This document shows positions 40,906 to 52,477 of a stretch of 64,000 nt of DNA, piece after piece. The stretch spans positions 1-64,000 of the forward strand of contig JAPTJF010000081.1 of assembly GCA_029339195.1 (NCBI GenBank), given 5' to 3'. The notes beneath the pieces were generated by a model. That model ran no database searches. It was not told the DNA's origin and was given only the letters and a program-made list of their open reading frames with translations. Each line of letters opens with the position of its first letter. The first letter of the stretch is position 1. The stretch is from Micractinium sp. NFX-FRZ. Its lineage: Eukaryota; Chlorophyta; Trebouxiophyceae; Chlorellales; Chlorellaceae. Position numbers and translations under genes: made by a program.

Positions 40906-42037
40906 ATTTCAGCACCTCAAAACGCCGCGCAAAAACGCAAGCAGCTCGAACGCCTGCACCAAACCCTGCTTCTTTCTGCCGTGTGATATGCTTGTTCACG
41001 TGCTCGTGACTTCCCAATGAGCTTGTCCGCATCAAACGGGGCACCCTATGCAGCAGCTTGTGAGCTGAGCTGGCGGGCGGGGCCCGCCTGGCGGCCAAGC
41101 GGCGGCGGGAACAAGAGCCGCTCCAATACAACTGAGGCTTGCAATTCCATTCAGCACAACCTTTGGGCCACGCTGCACCTCAGAAGCTCCGCAGCCAAGC
41201 CAACGAATGAGCTCTGCCATGTGGGCTCTGCCGAGCTGAGCTCCTCCACACGCGCACTCCTGTGCCACCCGTGCCGAGAGCTCGAGAGCAGCCAACATTG
41301 CCGGGGCAGGCAGCCAGGCAGGCACGCAGGGTCAGAAGCAAGACACCTCGAGTGGAGTAAACACTTTTAAGCATTGCGTGTTTGAATCTTTGCTCCGAAG
41401 TCTAGCAAGAGTCGCACAGCAGGGCACTGGGGATGCGCCCCCACACACAGAGCGGGGCTGGCCGGCACACTTCTGCCGATGGCGCCCACACGTGCAGGTT
41501 TTGAATCGCGCCGCGATACCGCATGTGCCGTACGCCTGCAGCAACAGGCCGGCACACATGCGCCACCTGCCAGGCTGGCTGGCAGGCAGGGGTGCAGAAA
41601 ATGAGTGGTGGTGAACGGAGAACGCTCAACGCTGGACGGTCAGAAGTGTCGGACTGGTCTTTTACACAGCCATCCAAGGCGCGGTTGCCAACCATCAGAG
41701 GATACATGCAATCAGGCGCCTCTGCACGGACCTTCAGCAATAAGAAGTGCGCCAGGCATAACATGGCGTATACTGGCGCGCAGGCGGCTGGCGTCACGGC
41801 GACAGCAATGCCTGTCATGTCCGGTCATGGTGAGAACAGTGACCTTTCGTTCCTGTCCGTTGGTAGTATGTTACGACACTAGTTGCTGCATTCTGGATTC
41901 AGAATCGCTCCGGGCAGTTTGCAGCTGCGCGGAGTGGGCCACTTACTCTGGGCCAACCCCTGTCGGCCGCTCTCAAATCGTGCAACAGCCTCGCCACCGA
42001 GGGTTGGAGCCGCCGCGAGCCCAGCGCGCGTGGGGAG
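40906..42037. promoter_or_regulatory. Divergent intergenic region of eIF4B and the GAF-PAS kinase
   Basis: About 1.1 kb lies between two start codons pointing apart; promoters of both genes must be here. Composition is more AT-balanced than in the genes. I see no clear TATA box, no repeat array and no supported ORF. Confidence 0.4.
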
Positions 42038-45000
42038 ATGGGTGGCTGCCTGAGTAGGGAGGTGAGCTGCTTGCCTACCTGAACCAGCCGGTTGTCGCTG
42101 TGCACTGCCCCAAGGCCTCCAGCAGCCATCAAGGCGCCTCTTAAATGCTCCACCTTTGCAGGCGGAAGCCGTCCCCCCGCCGCGCGGTGCGGCGCCGTGC
42201 GGCGCGCCGGCGGCGGCGGCGGCGGGTGGGAAGCCCGCCCCTGCCCCCAGGAGCACCCACGTGCCGGCCGCCGCATGCAGCCCCACCACACCTTTGGTCG
42301 AAAATGAGGCCCGGGGACCAGCACTGCTGCTGCCCAGCTGGGACGGCGTGCCACCAGATGCAGCAGGCGCGCCTGCGGTGTTCCAATCACCAAACGAGGA
42401 GGCGCGGATGCAGGCGGTCCATTCACTCAACTTGGTGGGTGTGGAGCCCAAGCCTCAGTTCGACCAAGTGACCATGTGAGCCCTTGTGTCTGGAGGGAGG
42501 CAGAGGTTACTTGCAGTTGGTGCCAGAGTGGATGGCGGTCCAGCGGTAGGCTGCAGCCGCCAGCACCATCAGTGCCCCAGCCTTGCCCCCTGCTGCATTC
42601 ACGTGGCCGCCCGTGAGGGGGCTGCTGCCACCACTGCTGCCCAGCAAGGCCAGCTTACGTGCAGGATGAGGGTAGAACCCTACCACTTGTACCTCCGTGC
42701 TTCCCTCCCACCAGTCCCCCTCGTCTGCTGCGTTGCTATCTTGTCGTCATGCTTTGATGTGAGGTCGAGGCCGAAGCTGTTGCACCCACCCCTATTGTCC
42801 TCGCGCCGGGCGCTGGCCTGCTTTGTGTTCTTGCCACCCCGCCCCTGGTGGGTGCTGTCCCCGTGCAGGCTGATGCAAACACTGCTTTACCGACCTCTTC
42901 CACCGTTTCAGTGCAGTTCCTCACGTGCTGTGCTCTGTCATCTCCCCGCCTCTGGGCACGAAATGTTGGCCTGTGCAGGCTGATGCAGAAGCTGTTCGAC
43001 ACGCCAGTGGCGGCGGTGACTCTGATCGCTGAGGAGCTGCAATTTGTGTCACGGGCGGGCAGCTGGGCGTGCAGCGCGGGGCGGGCAGGTGCGCCGGCAG
43101 CGCAGGGTGGCCGACGGGGCATGCAGCGTCTGGGGGGGCGGTGCGGTGGCAGCGCATGGGCAGCTCGGCGTGCAGTGCGGGGCGGGCCGGTGCTCCGGCC
43201 CGGTTGCTGGATGAGCTTGCTGACTGGGCGTCTGGCTGGACTGAGCAGTCAGTTTGGCCCTGGGTACTGCTCAGTGTTGGACCTCACTTACAGCCTGCTT
43301 CTGGCCACCTGCCGCTCCCCTCACCGCCGCACCCCTCCCTGCCTGGCCGGCTGGGCACGCAGGCAGCTTCTGCGACTGGGTGCTGGTGCCTGAGACGCAC
43401 CAGATGCTGATTGTGGAGGACGCTTCCACAGATCCAAGGTGTGAGCGAGGGAGGGTGGCACACACAAGGTGCCTGGGGGAACAGGGCCGGATGTGTCACG
43501 GGTGCAGCAGCACAAGCGTGCCGGCTTCGCAGTGGGTGCAGCGGCAGCAGAACAATGTAGCTATGCTGGCTGCCTGGCTGGATGGATGATGGTGGTTGCC
43601 ATGGAGATGGGAGGCGCATGGATCGGCGCACAGCGACGGTGTGTTGCGCAGCGGGCAGGCAGCCGGTCGCTCACCAGCGTGTCCCCTCCCCAACCACCGT
43701 CCGTCCCCCTTTCAGGTTCAAGGACAACCAGTATGTGGCGGGGGAGCCGCACATCCGCTTTTACGCTGGCGCCGTGTTGGTCTCTACAAAAGGGGGCCAC
43801 CGCTACGGTGCGCGGGGGGGCCGTGCAGAGGCGGGGCTGGCGGGGAGGCGGAGGGGCGAGGGTGCAGCGGCGGGGGCGGGGCGGGGGAGGGGGAGGGGGA
43901 TTAAGGTTGCGTCTCCTCCAGGGTGAGGCACAACAGGCGACAGCCTGGAGATGAGGGGGAGGGGCATGCCCTGGGGGAGGTTTGATTGGCCTCTTCCGTT
44001 GCAACCTGCTGCCACCCCCTGCACAAGTGTGTGCCCAGGCCTGTCCATCCCCTCGGCTTGTGCCCGACCCTGCTGTCGCACACCCACCCTTCTTCCCAAC
44101 CCACCTGCCTGCCTGCCTGCCTGCCTCTCGGTGCCCGCTCTCGACCTGCAGGCACGCTGTGTGTGTTTGACTTCAAGCCCCGCAGCTTTACGGCAGCGCA
44201 GTACGCCATGCTGGCGCACTTTGGGGAGATTGTGACGCGCGAGGTGGAGCGGGAGATGGTGAGCGCTCCTGTTGTCGTGCCAGCTGTTCTGTTGTGTGTG
44301 AACAGAGCAGTGTTGGCAGTGTGGGGAACCAGCGGGCCGGCAACTGCAGGAGGGGCTGGTGCCTGGAATCAGCAGCTTCGTCACATGGTTTGCGTGCAGG
44401 GAGGGGCAGGGCGGCGGGGAAGAGCCTTGATGGGCACGTGTCTGGCTGGTGAGCTTGCGGGCAGGCAGGAAGGAAACGTGGATGGAGCAACAAGCACCAA
44501 GTACGCTATGGCAAAGGGCACCTGCGCCCCTCAGCCAAAGGGCACCAGTGCCCTGCCCGCGCCCTCCCGTCCCCGAGCCCCCACCCGTCCGCATGCCGCC
44601 GCCACACCCTGCGCAGGTGCTTGCCTGGCAGCAGCAGGAGCTGCGCCGCGTGCAGGCACGCAGCCACCTGACGCGTGCAATGGACTGCTTTCACGGTGAG
44701 GGCGCGCCTGCCCGCCTGGCTGTGCCCGGCTGCCTGGCATGGGGGAGTGCTGGGGAGTTGCCCGTACGCGAGCTGTCTGTATGTCCGTGTTTCCGTATGT
44801 CGGTATGCCCATGCCTGTGTTTCCGTGTGTTTGCATGCTCTTCTGGGAGCAGCCTGTATGTCTGGCCTGGCTGCGTGTGTGCTGCCTGTGTGCTGCCGCA
44901 CTGGCACCCCCTGGCTGCTGCGCTCGTGTGGTAGCTGTGGCGCTGGCGCCTCTGCCCCAGCCTCCTCCCCGCTGTCATTGCCGCCCGGACCTGCACTACC

Positions 45001-48000
45001 CCTGCTAAGGGTATCCTTCCCCCACACCTCGCCCCCGCACATCCTCAAAGACCAGCTACTTTGCCCCCCATCCCACCCCGCCCTTCTGTGGTGTGTGTGC
45101 AGAGGGCATCATTTTGTTGGACCTGTCCTCCACCTCCTGGCACATGCTGTATGCCAACGACTCTTTCAGAGAGGCCGCCGGCATGCCGCACCTGCTAGCC
45201 GGTGCCGCTGTGCCGGCCCCAGACAGCCAGGAAGCAGCCGGCTCCCTGGCGCCCGGGGCGGGTGGCGGCGGCGGCGGTGCAGCCAAGCGGGGCGGGGCGG
45301 CGCGGCTGGACTTTTGGGAGGTGTTTGGGCATGTGACGTCGGGCACGCAAGATTCATACAACGTGAGCGGGGCGGTACAGCGGGGGCTGGCTGGGCGGGT
45401 GTGGTGGATACGGCGTGGGACACGGGAGTGCCGAGGAGGAAGGCGAGGCAGGGAGGGGGAGGGGAGGGGAGGGAGGGGTGGAGGGGGTGCCACTTGGAGG
45501 TAGCAGTGCAGTCCAGCGCAGGGTGTGTGGGGAGGATCAGCTGTGGTGTGCCCCACTCTGCCCACCCGCCTGCCCGCCCACCGTCTCACTCACCCGCCGC
45601 CGCCGCCGCCGCTCCCCCCTTCTCACCCCGCAGGCTGCCCTGCTGGCCATGGCCTGCGGGCGTGAGTTCACCATCCGCGTGCGCCCCATCAGCACCCAAT
45701 TCACTGCCAGCGCCCCGCCCAATGATGACGACGGCGAGGGGGGCAGCCCCCGGGGCCAGCCAATGCTCACCATCCTGTTCCGCCCGGCAGACGCCGAGCA
45801 GCTGCGCAGCGCCATGCCGCACGTGGGCATACCTGCTTGGGTGGGGCTGGGGCTGGAGCGGGCGGGCAGCGCAGCGGCGCCGGCCCTGGCCGCCGCCGGC
45901 AGGACCGCCAGCGGTGAGGGAGGCGGCGGGGACGGGCGGCAGCAGCAGCAGGCGCGGCGCAGCGCTTCGGGCGACTCCCTGCTGGAGCAGTACTCCTATT
46001 ACTTTGGGGTTGTGCAAGGGGAGCATGACGGCGGCGGGGCGCTGTCGTCGCGGTCGCCGCCCCTGTCCCCCACGTGTGCTGGCTCGCCCACGCGAGCCAG
46101 CGGGCACACCAGCAGCACCACCGGCGGGACAACAGATGGCGAGCTGCACAGCAACGGAGACGTGGTGCGCCTGCCTGCCCGCCCGCCTGCCCGCCTGCTC
46201 TGTCCCCCTGTGGCTACCTGTGGCTACCACGGCCTCTGCACTGCATCACGCTCAGTGTGGTGTGCAGTGGCCACGTGTGATTGTGCCCTCATAGCGCCAT
46301 GGGCACTGCCCCCTGCTTTGGCAGGGCAGCAGAATGCCCTGCTCTCCTGCCCGCCCCCTGCTGCACACCAGCATGACCTGCTTGCTTTGCTCACCAGCGC
46401 CGCCTGCCTCTCTCTCTTTGCAGGACACCAGCAGCATGTTCATCCCTTCCTTCTTCCAGATGCGGCCCGAAGTGTTGTCGGAGGTGTGTGAGGGAGGCGG
46501 AGTGGGGGAGGGAGCGAGGGAGGCCAGCGAGGGGGAGGGGAGGCTAGGTTCAGGGGAGGGGAGGCTAGGTGCATTCATCAATGCAAGGGCTGCTGATGGG
46601 GTGCTGCTGGGAGGATGTCGAATCACTCGATTCAATCTGCCAATGGGTCAATCGGCATGAACGCAACGCGACGTTTTGTGGCTGGCTGCAGGTCTCGCTC
46701 GGCCCGCTGTAATTAATCAATTCAGTTGCTTGATTTAACCAAGCAACACAACGTTTGCTTCTGGCTGCACGTCTCGCTCGGCCTGCCGTAATCAATCAAT
46801 TCAATGGCTCCTCAATCAAACCAAACAAACAAACACATCGTTTGCTGCTGGCTGCAGGTCTCGCTCGGCCCGCTGATCGGCACGGGCAGCTGCGGCCGCT
46901 GCTTCCGCGGCATGTGGCAGGTGGGTGTGATGTGCCTGGCGTGGGGTGTGCCCGGGTCAGCGTCCGGGAGGAGGTCGGCCTGTGGAGGGAGGCCTGCTTG
47001 GGAGGCCAAGCCAAGGCCTGGTGGCTGCGCAGGCTGTCGTAAGGTGGGTGGCATCGGTGCTGCTCTGCTCTTGTCGGCGCTGCGGCAGTGTGCTTGTTGG
47101 CAACGCAAGCATTGCACCGCCGCATCCTGCACGCCTTTGGCTGCCTGCGGTGGCGCCCTGCCGCTGGGCACCCCGCCCGGTCTGCCCCATCTTCGACTGG
47201 CTCTTGCAACCTGCGCAGCCACTGTAGCCTGCCACGTGCTCCGCCCTCATCCTTGCTTCCCCCCACCTGCCCACGCTCCACCTGCCGTCCCCCCGTACCG
47301 CACGCCTCCTCTTTCTATGTCTGCAGGGCGGCCGTGTGTGCGTGAAAATCATCGACTGCTACTTCTACTCCAACCCGGGAGGGGCGGCCCCCGGGCACTC
47401 TCTGGGGGACAGCGGCAGCGCGCGCATGGGGCCTCAGGCTGCTGTGCTGGAGGCGCTGCTGGCCCGCTCGCTGAGCCACCCACACATTGTGTCCACCTTT
47501 TGCCACGGCATCAGCACGGAGGAGGTGCGGGGGGTGGGTGGGAGATGGGAGAGGAACATGTGAGGGCGGGAGCTGGGAGTGCAGGTAGGGTGTGGAGGTG
47601 GTGTGGCTTGTGGAGAGAACCTACTTCCCACACTGCTCACTTCCTGCCATAGTACCCGCAAAACTTGAAACAGATGGAAGTACAGAGGCAGGGTTGAAGG
47701 GGGGCGGGGTGAGGGGAGGGGCTGGGAGGGAGAGGAGGCGGGGGAGGGAGAGGAGGCGGGGCGTGGGGCAGCCAAGGAGGTTGGCACGCTGGCAGTGTGG
47801 CATGCAGTGCCGAGCCCCCGGCACCTTGCCTGATGCCGCCCCTGCCTCTCCTTCCGTTGCCACCCCTGTGGTGCCGCCAGGAACCCGCCAGACACACCTG
47901 CCCCGGCGGATCTCCCGACACAGCCAGCCAGCAAGGGTGCGTGCCAGGCAGGCGCACCTCCCACTGCGCAGCCCCACAGCCTCACCATCCTGCTGCCTGC

Positions 48001-50862
48001 TGCCACCCCCCGCCTGCCTTCCCCTGTGCAGCTCCCCGACCAAGGCAAGACGCACCAGCAAGTGTGGATTGTGCAGGAGTTTTGCAAGTGAGCTGAACTG
48101 TGTGCTAGATAAACACAGGGTTGAAGTGATGGGAGGGAGGTCAACTTGCCAATGAAGCTGGAGTGCAGCCCGGCAGAGAGGGAGGGAGCCGGGGAGGGGA
48201 GGGAGGGTGCATGTGGTGCTGCCGCGCTGCCCCTGCCGCTCTGCCATGCAGCACATGCTTGAGCTTGCCTGCGGCCTGCAATGTGACGCTTGCCGGTGCA
48301 ATGCATGCGTGCACGCGTTGCCGCCCGTGCTGCCCTGCCCTGCCTTGCTGCCCACCTTCCCGAAAGTCCCTGCTTCACACTATCGTCCTGAGCCTGGTTT
48401 GACTTTCCTAGGTGCCAGCCATCAACCCATGCACCAACACAAGTGCTGCCGCCCACCGTTGCCCGCCCTGCCTTTCTGTGTGCAGCCGTGGCGCTCTGCT
48501 GGATGCCATTGACCGGGGTGTGCTGCAGCAGCCCAACGGCAGGCCTAACCTGCCGGCCATCCTGGCAGCGGCACAAGAGATTGCAGGTGCGTCCGGCACG
48601 GGGCCAGGCCCGCTTGCGTCTGCTTGTGGACAGTAGAGCAGGCGACCTTTTCATGCTTGCATGCCAACATGCCAAGCTGCCCAGTCAACTCATACGCTGG
48701 CAGCCAAATGGACGCTTGCTGCGCCCCTGCGCCGCCTCGCACGAGTGCTGCGCACGCCCACCCTACATCACGTGCCCGCCCCACCCCTGCCGCTGCGCGC
48801 AGGTGCCCTCACCTACCTGCACAGCCACAAAATAATACATGGCGACCTCACTCCCAACAACGTGCTCATGACCAGCGCGACCAAGGACGTCCGCCGCTGG
48901 GTGTGCAAGGTAGGCTTGGGCCGCCCCCATTGGGTGTGGGGGGTAAAAGGGCGCGATTCGACTCCCTCCCTCCCTTCCACCCTTCCACCCTTACCTCCCT
49001 CCCTCCCTCCCTCACTCCCTCACTCCCTCACTCCCTCCCTCACTCACTCACTCACTCACTCACTCACTCACTCACTCACTCACTCACTCACTCACTCACT
49101 CACTCACTCACTCACTCTTCCCCCCAGCACAGGTGGCGGACTTCGGGCTGTCGGTCCTGCTGCAAGGCGAGGACATCAGGCGCAGCGCTTCCTTTGGAAC
49201 AGGTGGGGTGCGTGTTTGGTGTGGGTGCCCACCCCAGCCTGGGTTCAAGTGCTGGGCAGACAAATTTGTGAGGGCCAAGGGCTGGGCTGGGAGGTTGCCG
49301 GGTCTTTCGCAGCGTGACCGGGGCGGGCTGTGCTGCATGGGGCTCTATGAGAGCTCCATGTCCAGGGGAACTGGCAGAGATGGAGGGCAGCGCATGAAAG
49401 GATGGATGCATGGGTTGGCAGCCCGCTGGCAGGTTGGCAGGCAGGCAGGCGGGGCTGGTGCTACCGTGGGGCTCAAGACCAGCGCTGGGCATGGTCCCAC
49501 AGCAGCAGGGCACCGGCAGCCGCTGCAATCGTGTCTGCCCACTGCAGCCCAGCTGTCTTTGTCTTGCCCGGCCCGCCTGCCCCCCTGGGCAGGAAAGAAA
49601 GCCGGAAGCGCAGCACTGTCTGCCCACCAGCCGACAGCAGCCTCCCTGCCCATCCCAACTCCGCCCTGACGTCCATCCATTCACTGCTGCCCGCCCATGC
49701 AGTCACCCACATGCCCCCAGAGCTCCTCACAACCGGCATCCTCACCAAGAAATGCGACGTGTACAGCTTTGGTGCGCAGGCTGAGCTGGCGCCAGCCGGG
49801 CTGTGGGACGACTGCCAGTCATAGCTGCACCGCTCTGCCCAGCTTTCACGGCGCGGGCCCCAGAACCCATGCTTTCACGAGGCAAAGGCGCAGCATCCAC
49901 CCCCTGCTTTGCCTGCCCTCTTGCTGCTGGAAATGCGCCAGTGCTACTGCCCCGCCCAGCCCTGCCTCCCGTGCCGCCTGCCCTCCTCACAAACACGCCG
50001 CGCTGCCCTTGCATGCTTCCCCCTTGCCCGCGCTGCCCCGGCTGCTCTCCCTCCTGCAGGCATCATTCTTCTAGAGATGTGGCACAGCCGGCGGGCCTGG
50101 CTGGGAGCCAACCCGGTGCAAGTGTTTGCACAGGCCAGCGCAGGTGGGCCCGGGCCCTTGTTCGAGTGGAGCCGGGGCGTGGCTGTGGGGTGGCAGCGGG
50201 GTGGGCTGGAAGGGCAGGGAGGGGCCCTTGGGAGACACAGCAGCCCTGGCTGCTGTGCTCAACAGTGCTTCTGCGCTGCCCTGCCGCCGCCCGAAAGCGC
50301 ACCACACCTCTCCTCCTCATCTGCCCGCCGCAGCCTGCTCGAGTCAGCCCTGCCCCATCCCCCCCTGCCCCCTCACCCCCCCGCCCCCTGTCCGCTGCCC
50401 TCTCACTTGACAGGTGCGCTGCCCTTTGCCATCCCCGCCGACGTGCCGCCCGCGCTGGGCGCCCTGCTGCGGCGCTGCCTCGATGTGGAGCCCTCCCGGC
50501 GGCCGCCTTTCCCAGAGATTCTGGAAGAAGTGCAGGCCCTAGGCCGCAGCCTTGCCAGCCGCAGCCGCAGCAACAGCGGCAACGGCGCTGCCATCGGCGC
50601 TGCCTTCCACAGCGGTGACCCGGCCAGCTGCAGATTACAGCGTGGCGGCAGCACCGCGGGAGCAGGCAGCGCGGCTACAGCAGCACCGGCGGCAGCGGGC
50701 CCGGCGGCGGCAGCAGCAGAAGCACAGCTTGTGCGCGCCCCAAGCGTGGTGGCGCGCGCGCCGTCCGGCCTGCCATCTCCCTTTGCAGGGGCCGCCTCCC
50801 CTGCCTGCCAGGGAACCAGCCCAACTACTGTCAGCCCTTTTGCTCACGCGGCATGCGAGTGA
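42038..50862 (+). CDS. GAF-PAS sensor protein kinase (TKL-like), N-myristoylation-type start
   Basis: About 19 exons. The 24-nt first exon (42038-42061) encodes MGGCLSRE, a textbook N-myristoylation/palmitoylation start. Next is a bacterial-looking GAF domain across 42162-44259: AVHSLNLVGVEPKPQFDQV, LFDTPVAAVTLIAEELQFV, WVLVPETHQMLIVEDASTDP, GEPHIRFYAGAVLVSTKGG and GTLCVFDFKPRSFTAAQY. A PAS-like domain (45104-45800) has DLSSTSWHMLYANDSFREA and FTIRVRPIS. The kinase domain runs from 46857 to 50590: Gly loop LIGTGSCGRCFRGMW, Lys in VCVKIID, hinge VQEFCNRGALLDAIDRG, catalytic loop IIHGDLTPNNVLM, DFGLSV, MPPELL in place of APE, and CLDVEPSRRPPFPEI. HGDL replaces HRD; the catalytic Asp, Asn and DFG are kept. 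This is common in algal TKL kinases. The tail is Ser/Ala-rich. Ligand or signal is unknown. Confidence 0.82.
42860..43000 (+). repeat. Upstream copy of a kinase-gene exon start (GTGCAGGCTGATGCA)
   Basis: The acceptor and first codons of the GAF exon at about 42979 (TGTGCAGGCTGATGCAGAAG) have a copy about 110 bp upstream (CGTGCAGGCTGATGCAAACA, near 42864). The upstream copy has lost similarity after about 20 nt and lies in the intron. Confidence 0.7.
46680..46885 (+). repeat. Three tandem copies of acceptor plus exon start (VSLGPL)
   Basis: GGCTGCAGGTCTCGCTCGGC occurs near 46682 and again at the true exon (about 46850), with GGCTGCACGTCTCGCTCGGC near 46762 between them. Spacing is about 80-90 bp, each followed by a TAATCAATCAATTCA-like AT-rich stretch in the two intronic copies. 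Only the last copy continues as VSLGPLIGTGSCG, the kinase Gly loop. The middle copy has CAC in place of CAG at the acceptor. Confidence 0.9.
48960..49116. repeat. CCCTC/CACT microsatellite
   Basis: A CCCTC-rich tract (about 48960-49040) grades into uninterrupted CACT tetranucleotide repeats (about 49040-49116) in a kinase intron, ending about 20 nt before the next acceptor. It acts as an unusually long polypyrimidine-rich tract in front of the VADFGLSV exon. Confidence 0.95.
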
Positions 50863-52477
50863 TCAGAAGCATGAATCCACTGCCCTTCCCTTCGCTTCCC
50901 CATCCCACCCCACCCCAATTCACACCGCACCATTCCACGCCATATGACTCCTCGCCTTGCTCCATCCAAACCCACAAGCAGCTGGCGCGTGCAGCAGACA
51001 GCGCTGCCTGCCGCGCCCTGCGCCCTGCTCGGCGCTGCTCGGATCGGTGCAAATGAATGCCTTCCTTCCCCTTCCCCGTCAACTCCATCACGCTGCCGTG
51101 CGTTACTCGTGTGGTACTTGCCCCTCTCAGCCCGCCCCTGTGCTTTCCCCACGCACCTTTGCCCCTCTCTTTCTGCTGAGCACTGCTGCTCCTCACCCAA
51201 CACCAACAACACTTTTCGGCCCATTCCTTCACCCAACAGCCACCGCACCTCCCATGTATCCCCGCCCATGCGCGCCTCCCATGCTTCACACACATGCCCT
51301 CCTGCCGCGATCCCAGCTGCACTGTATTCAGGATCTGCCATTCCCTTTCATTCTATTGCATATCGGACGCCCATGCCTGTGGGTATGCCTGCAAGCCCTG
51401 CGACGGCCTTCTTTCCAGTCGCCACCTGCCTGTGCTTGTGCCCCCCCAGCGCTCGAGCGCTGCGGCTCTCTGAAGCCACAGCAATTCCCTGCTCCTGCTG
51501 GGTCCTTGCTGCGCGCACCGCTGTTCTGGCATCCATCCCGACAGTTTGCACTGTCTGCCTCGGCCACTGCCCTCCAAGGTTGGCTTCGCTGCCTTGTCAG
51601 AGCAGTGAATGTGACTCGTCAAGCGACACAGGTGACGGCTGACAGGCACGGGGGTTGCAAGGGCATGCGCTAAGTGTCCCCCAACACTGCTCAGCATCGC
51701 CATCAGTGCATTTCAGGTCCACGGAGCCAGCAGGACTCATGAGACAGGAGAAGAAGGGGGGTGCAACCGAGGGGGTTGCAACGAACAGCCTGACATGTAC
51801 GTGACCCAGACACCTCCTCTCTGGGGTGTGCGCCTGTTTGAGCTGAGCACTCTGCTGACGCATGTCCCCGTTGACGTTGGCATGCACAGCCATGCACCCC
51901 AGAGCCCTGCGGTGCCGGCAGACACGTCAAAGTTGTGTGTTGCAGCAGGGCAGCCTACGGTGTCAATCGCAACTCGGACTGCCCTATGGGAAGGTGGTGG
52001 TGCCCTGTGGGAAGGTGGTGGGTGGGGGGCTAACCAGCGGCGGCCGCAGGTGCAACAAGCGGGCAAGGTTGAAGGCGAGGCCGCAGGCGGCAGGTGCAAG
52101 CAAGCAGGCAAGTTTGGAGGGGAGGCCGCTAGTGGCAAACAAGTGGAGGAGGGAAATAGGATGAGAAGGCTTGTCAAACAAGGTCTGGAACGTGTGAAGG
52201 GGGGGGTGACAACTCCTGGAAAAAGGCTGGAGGCATAGGGGAGGAAAGGCGTGGGTATAAACACACATGTGGAGGGGATGCCGGGTGGCGGCGAAAAGGG
52301 GGGCCTTGGAGTGGAGAGTAGAGCGCATGCGTAAGGCAGTATGGGGAGGAAGAGAAAAGGTTGGGACAACTGGAAAAGCAGTGTGGAGTGACGAGTGAAG
52401 GCGCCAAGAGAGGGGTGGAACGAAGCGAGCAGTCCAGCCGCCGCACAAACACAGAACACTCGAAACAGCACTGCAGC
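50863..52477. other. Convergent 3' intergenic region (kinase / CARM1)
   Basis: The largest gene-free stretch (1.6 kb). It presumably contains both 3' UTRs. The left half is C-rich, the right half G-rich on the plus strand, consistent with transcripts converging. ORFs such as the one starting at 50944 are Ser/Pro/Cys-rich chance frames without motifs. No TGTAA signal was found on either side. Confidence 0.5.
51990..52135. repeat. Short imperfect tandem repeats
   Basis: GGGAAGGTGGTGG occurs twice near 51990-52020. A unit of about 45 bp, GCAGGTGCAA(C/G)AAGC-GGGCAAG-TTG-AGG-GAGGCCGC, occurs twice at about 52047-52132. It lies in the convergent intergenic region. No coding sense. Confidence 0.7.

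Noticed and set aside
48960..49116. CRISPR-like or satellite array
   Set aside because: It is a simple CACT/CCCTC microsatellite without spacers, located in an intron.
50944..51642. 232-codon plus-strand ORF with an ATG between the kinase and CARM1 genes
   Set aside because: Composition is Ser/Pro/Cys/Ala as expected for chance frames in this GC-rich region, it has no motif, and it lies in the convergent 3' region of two genes.
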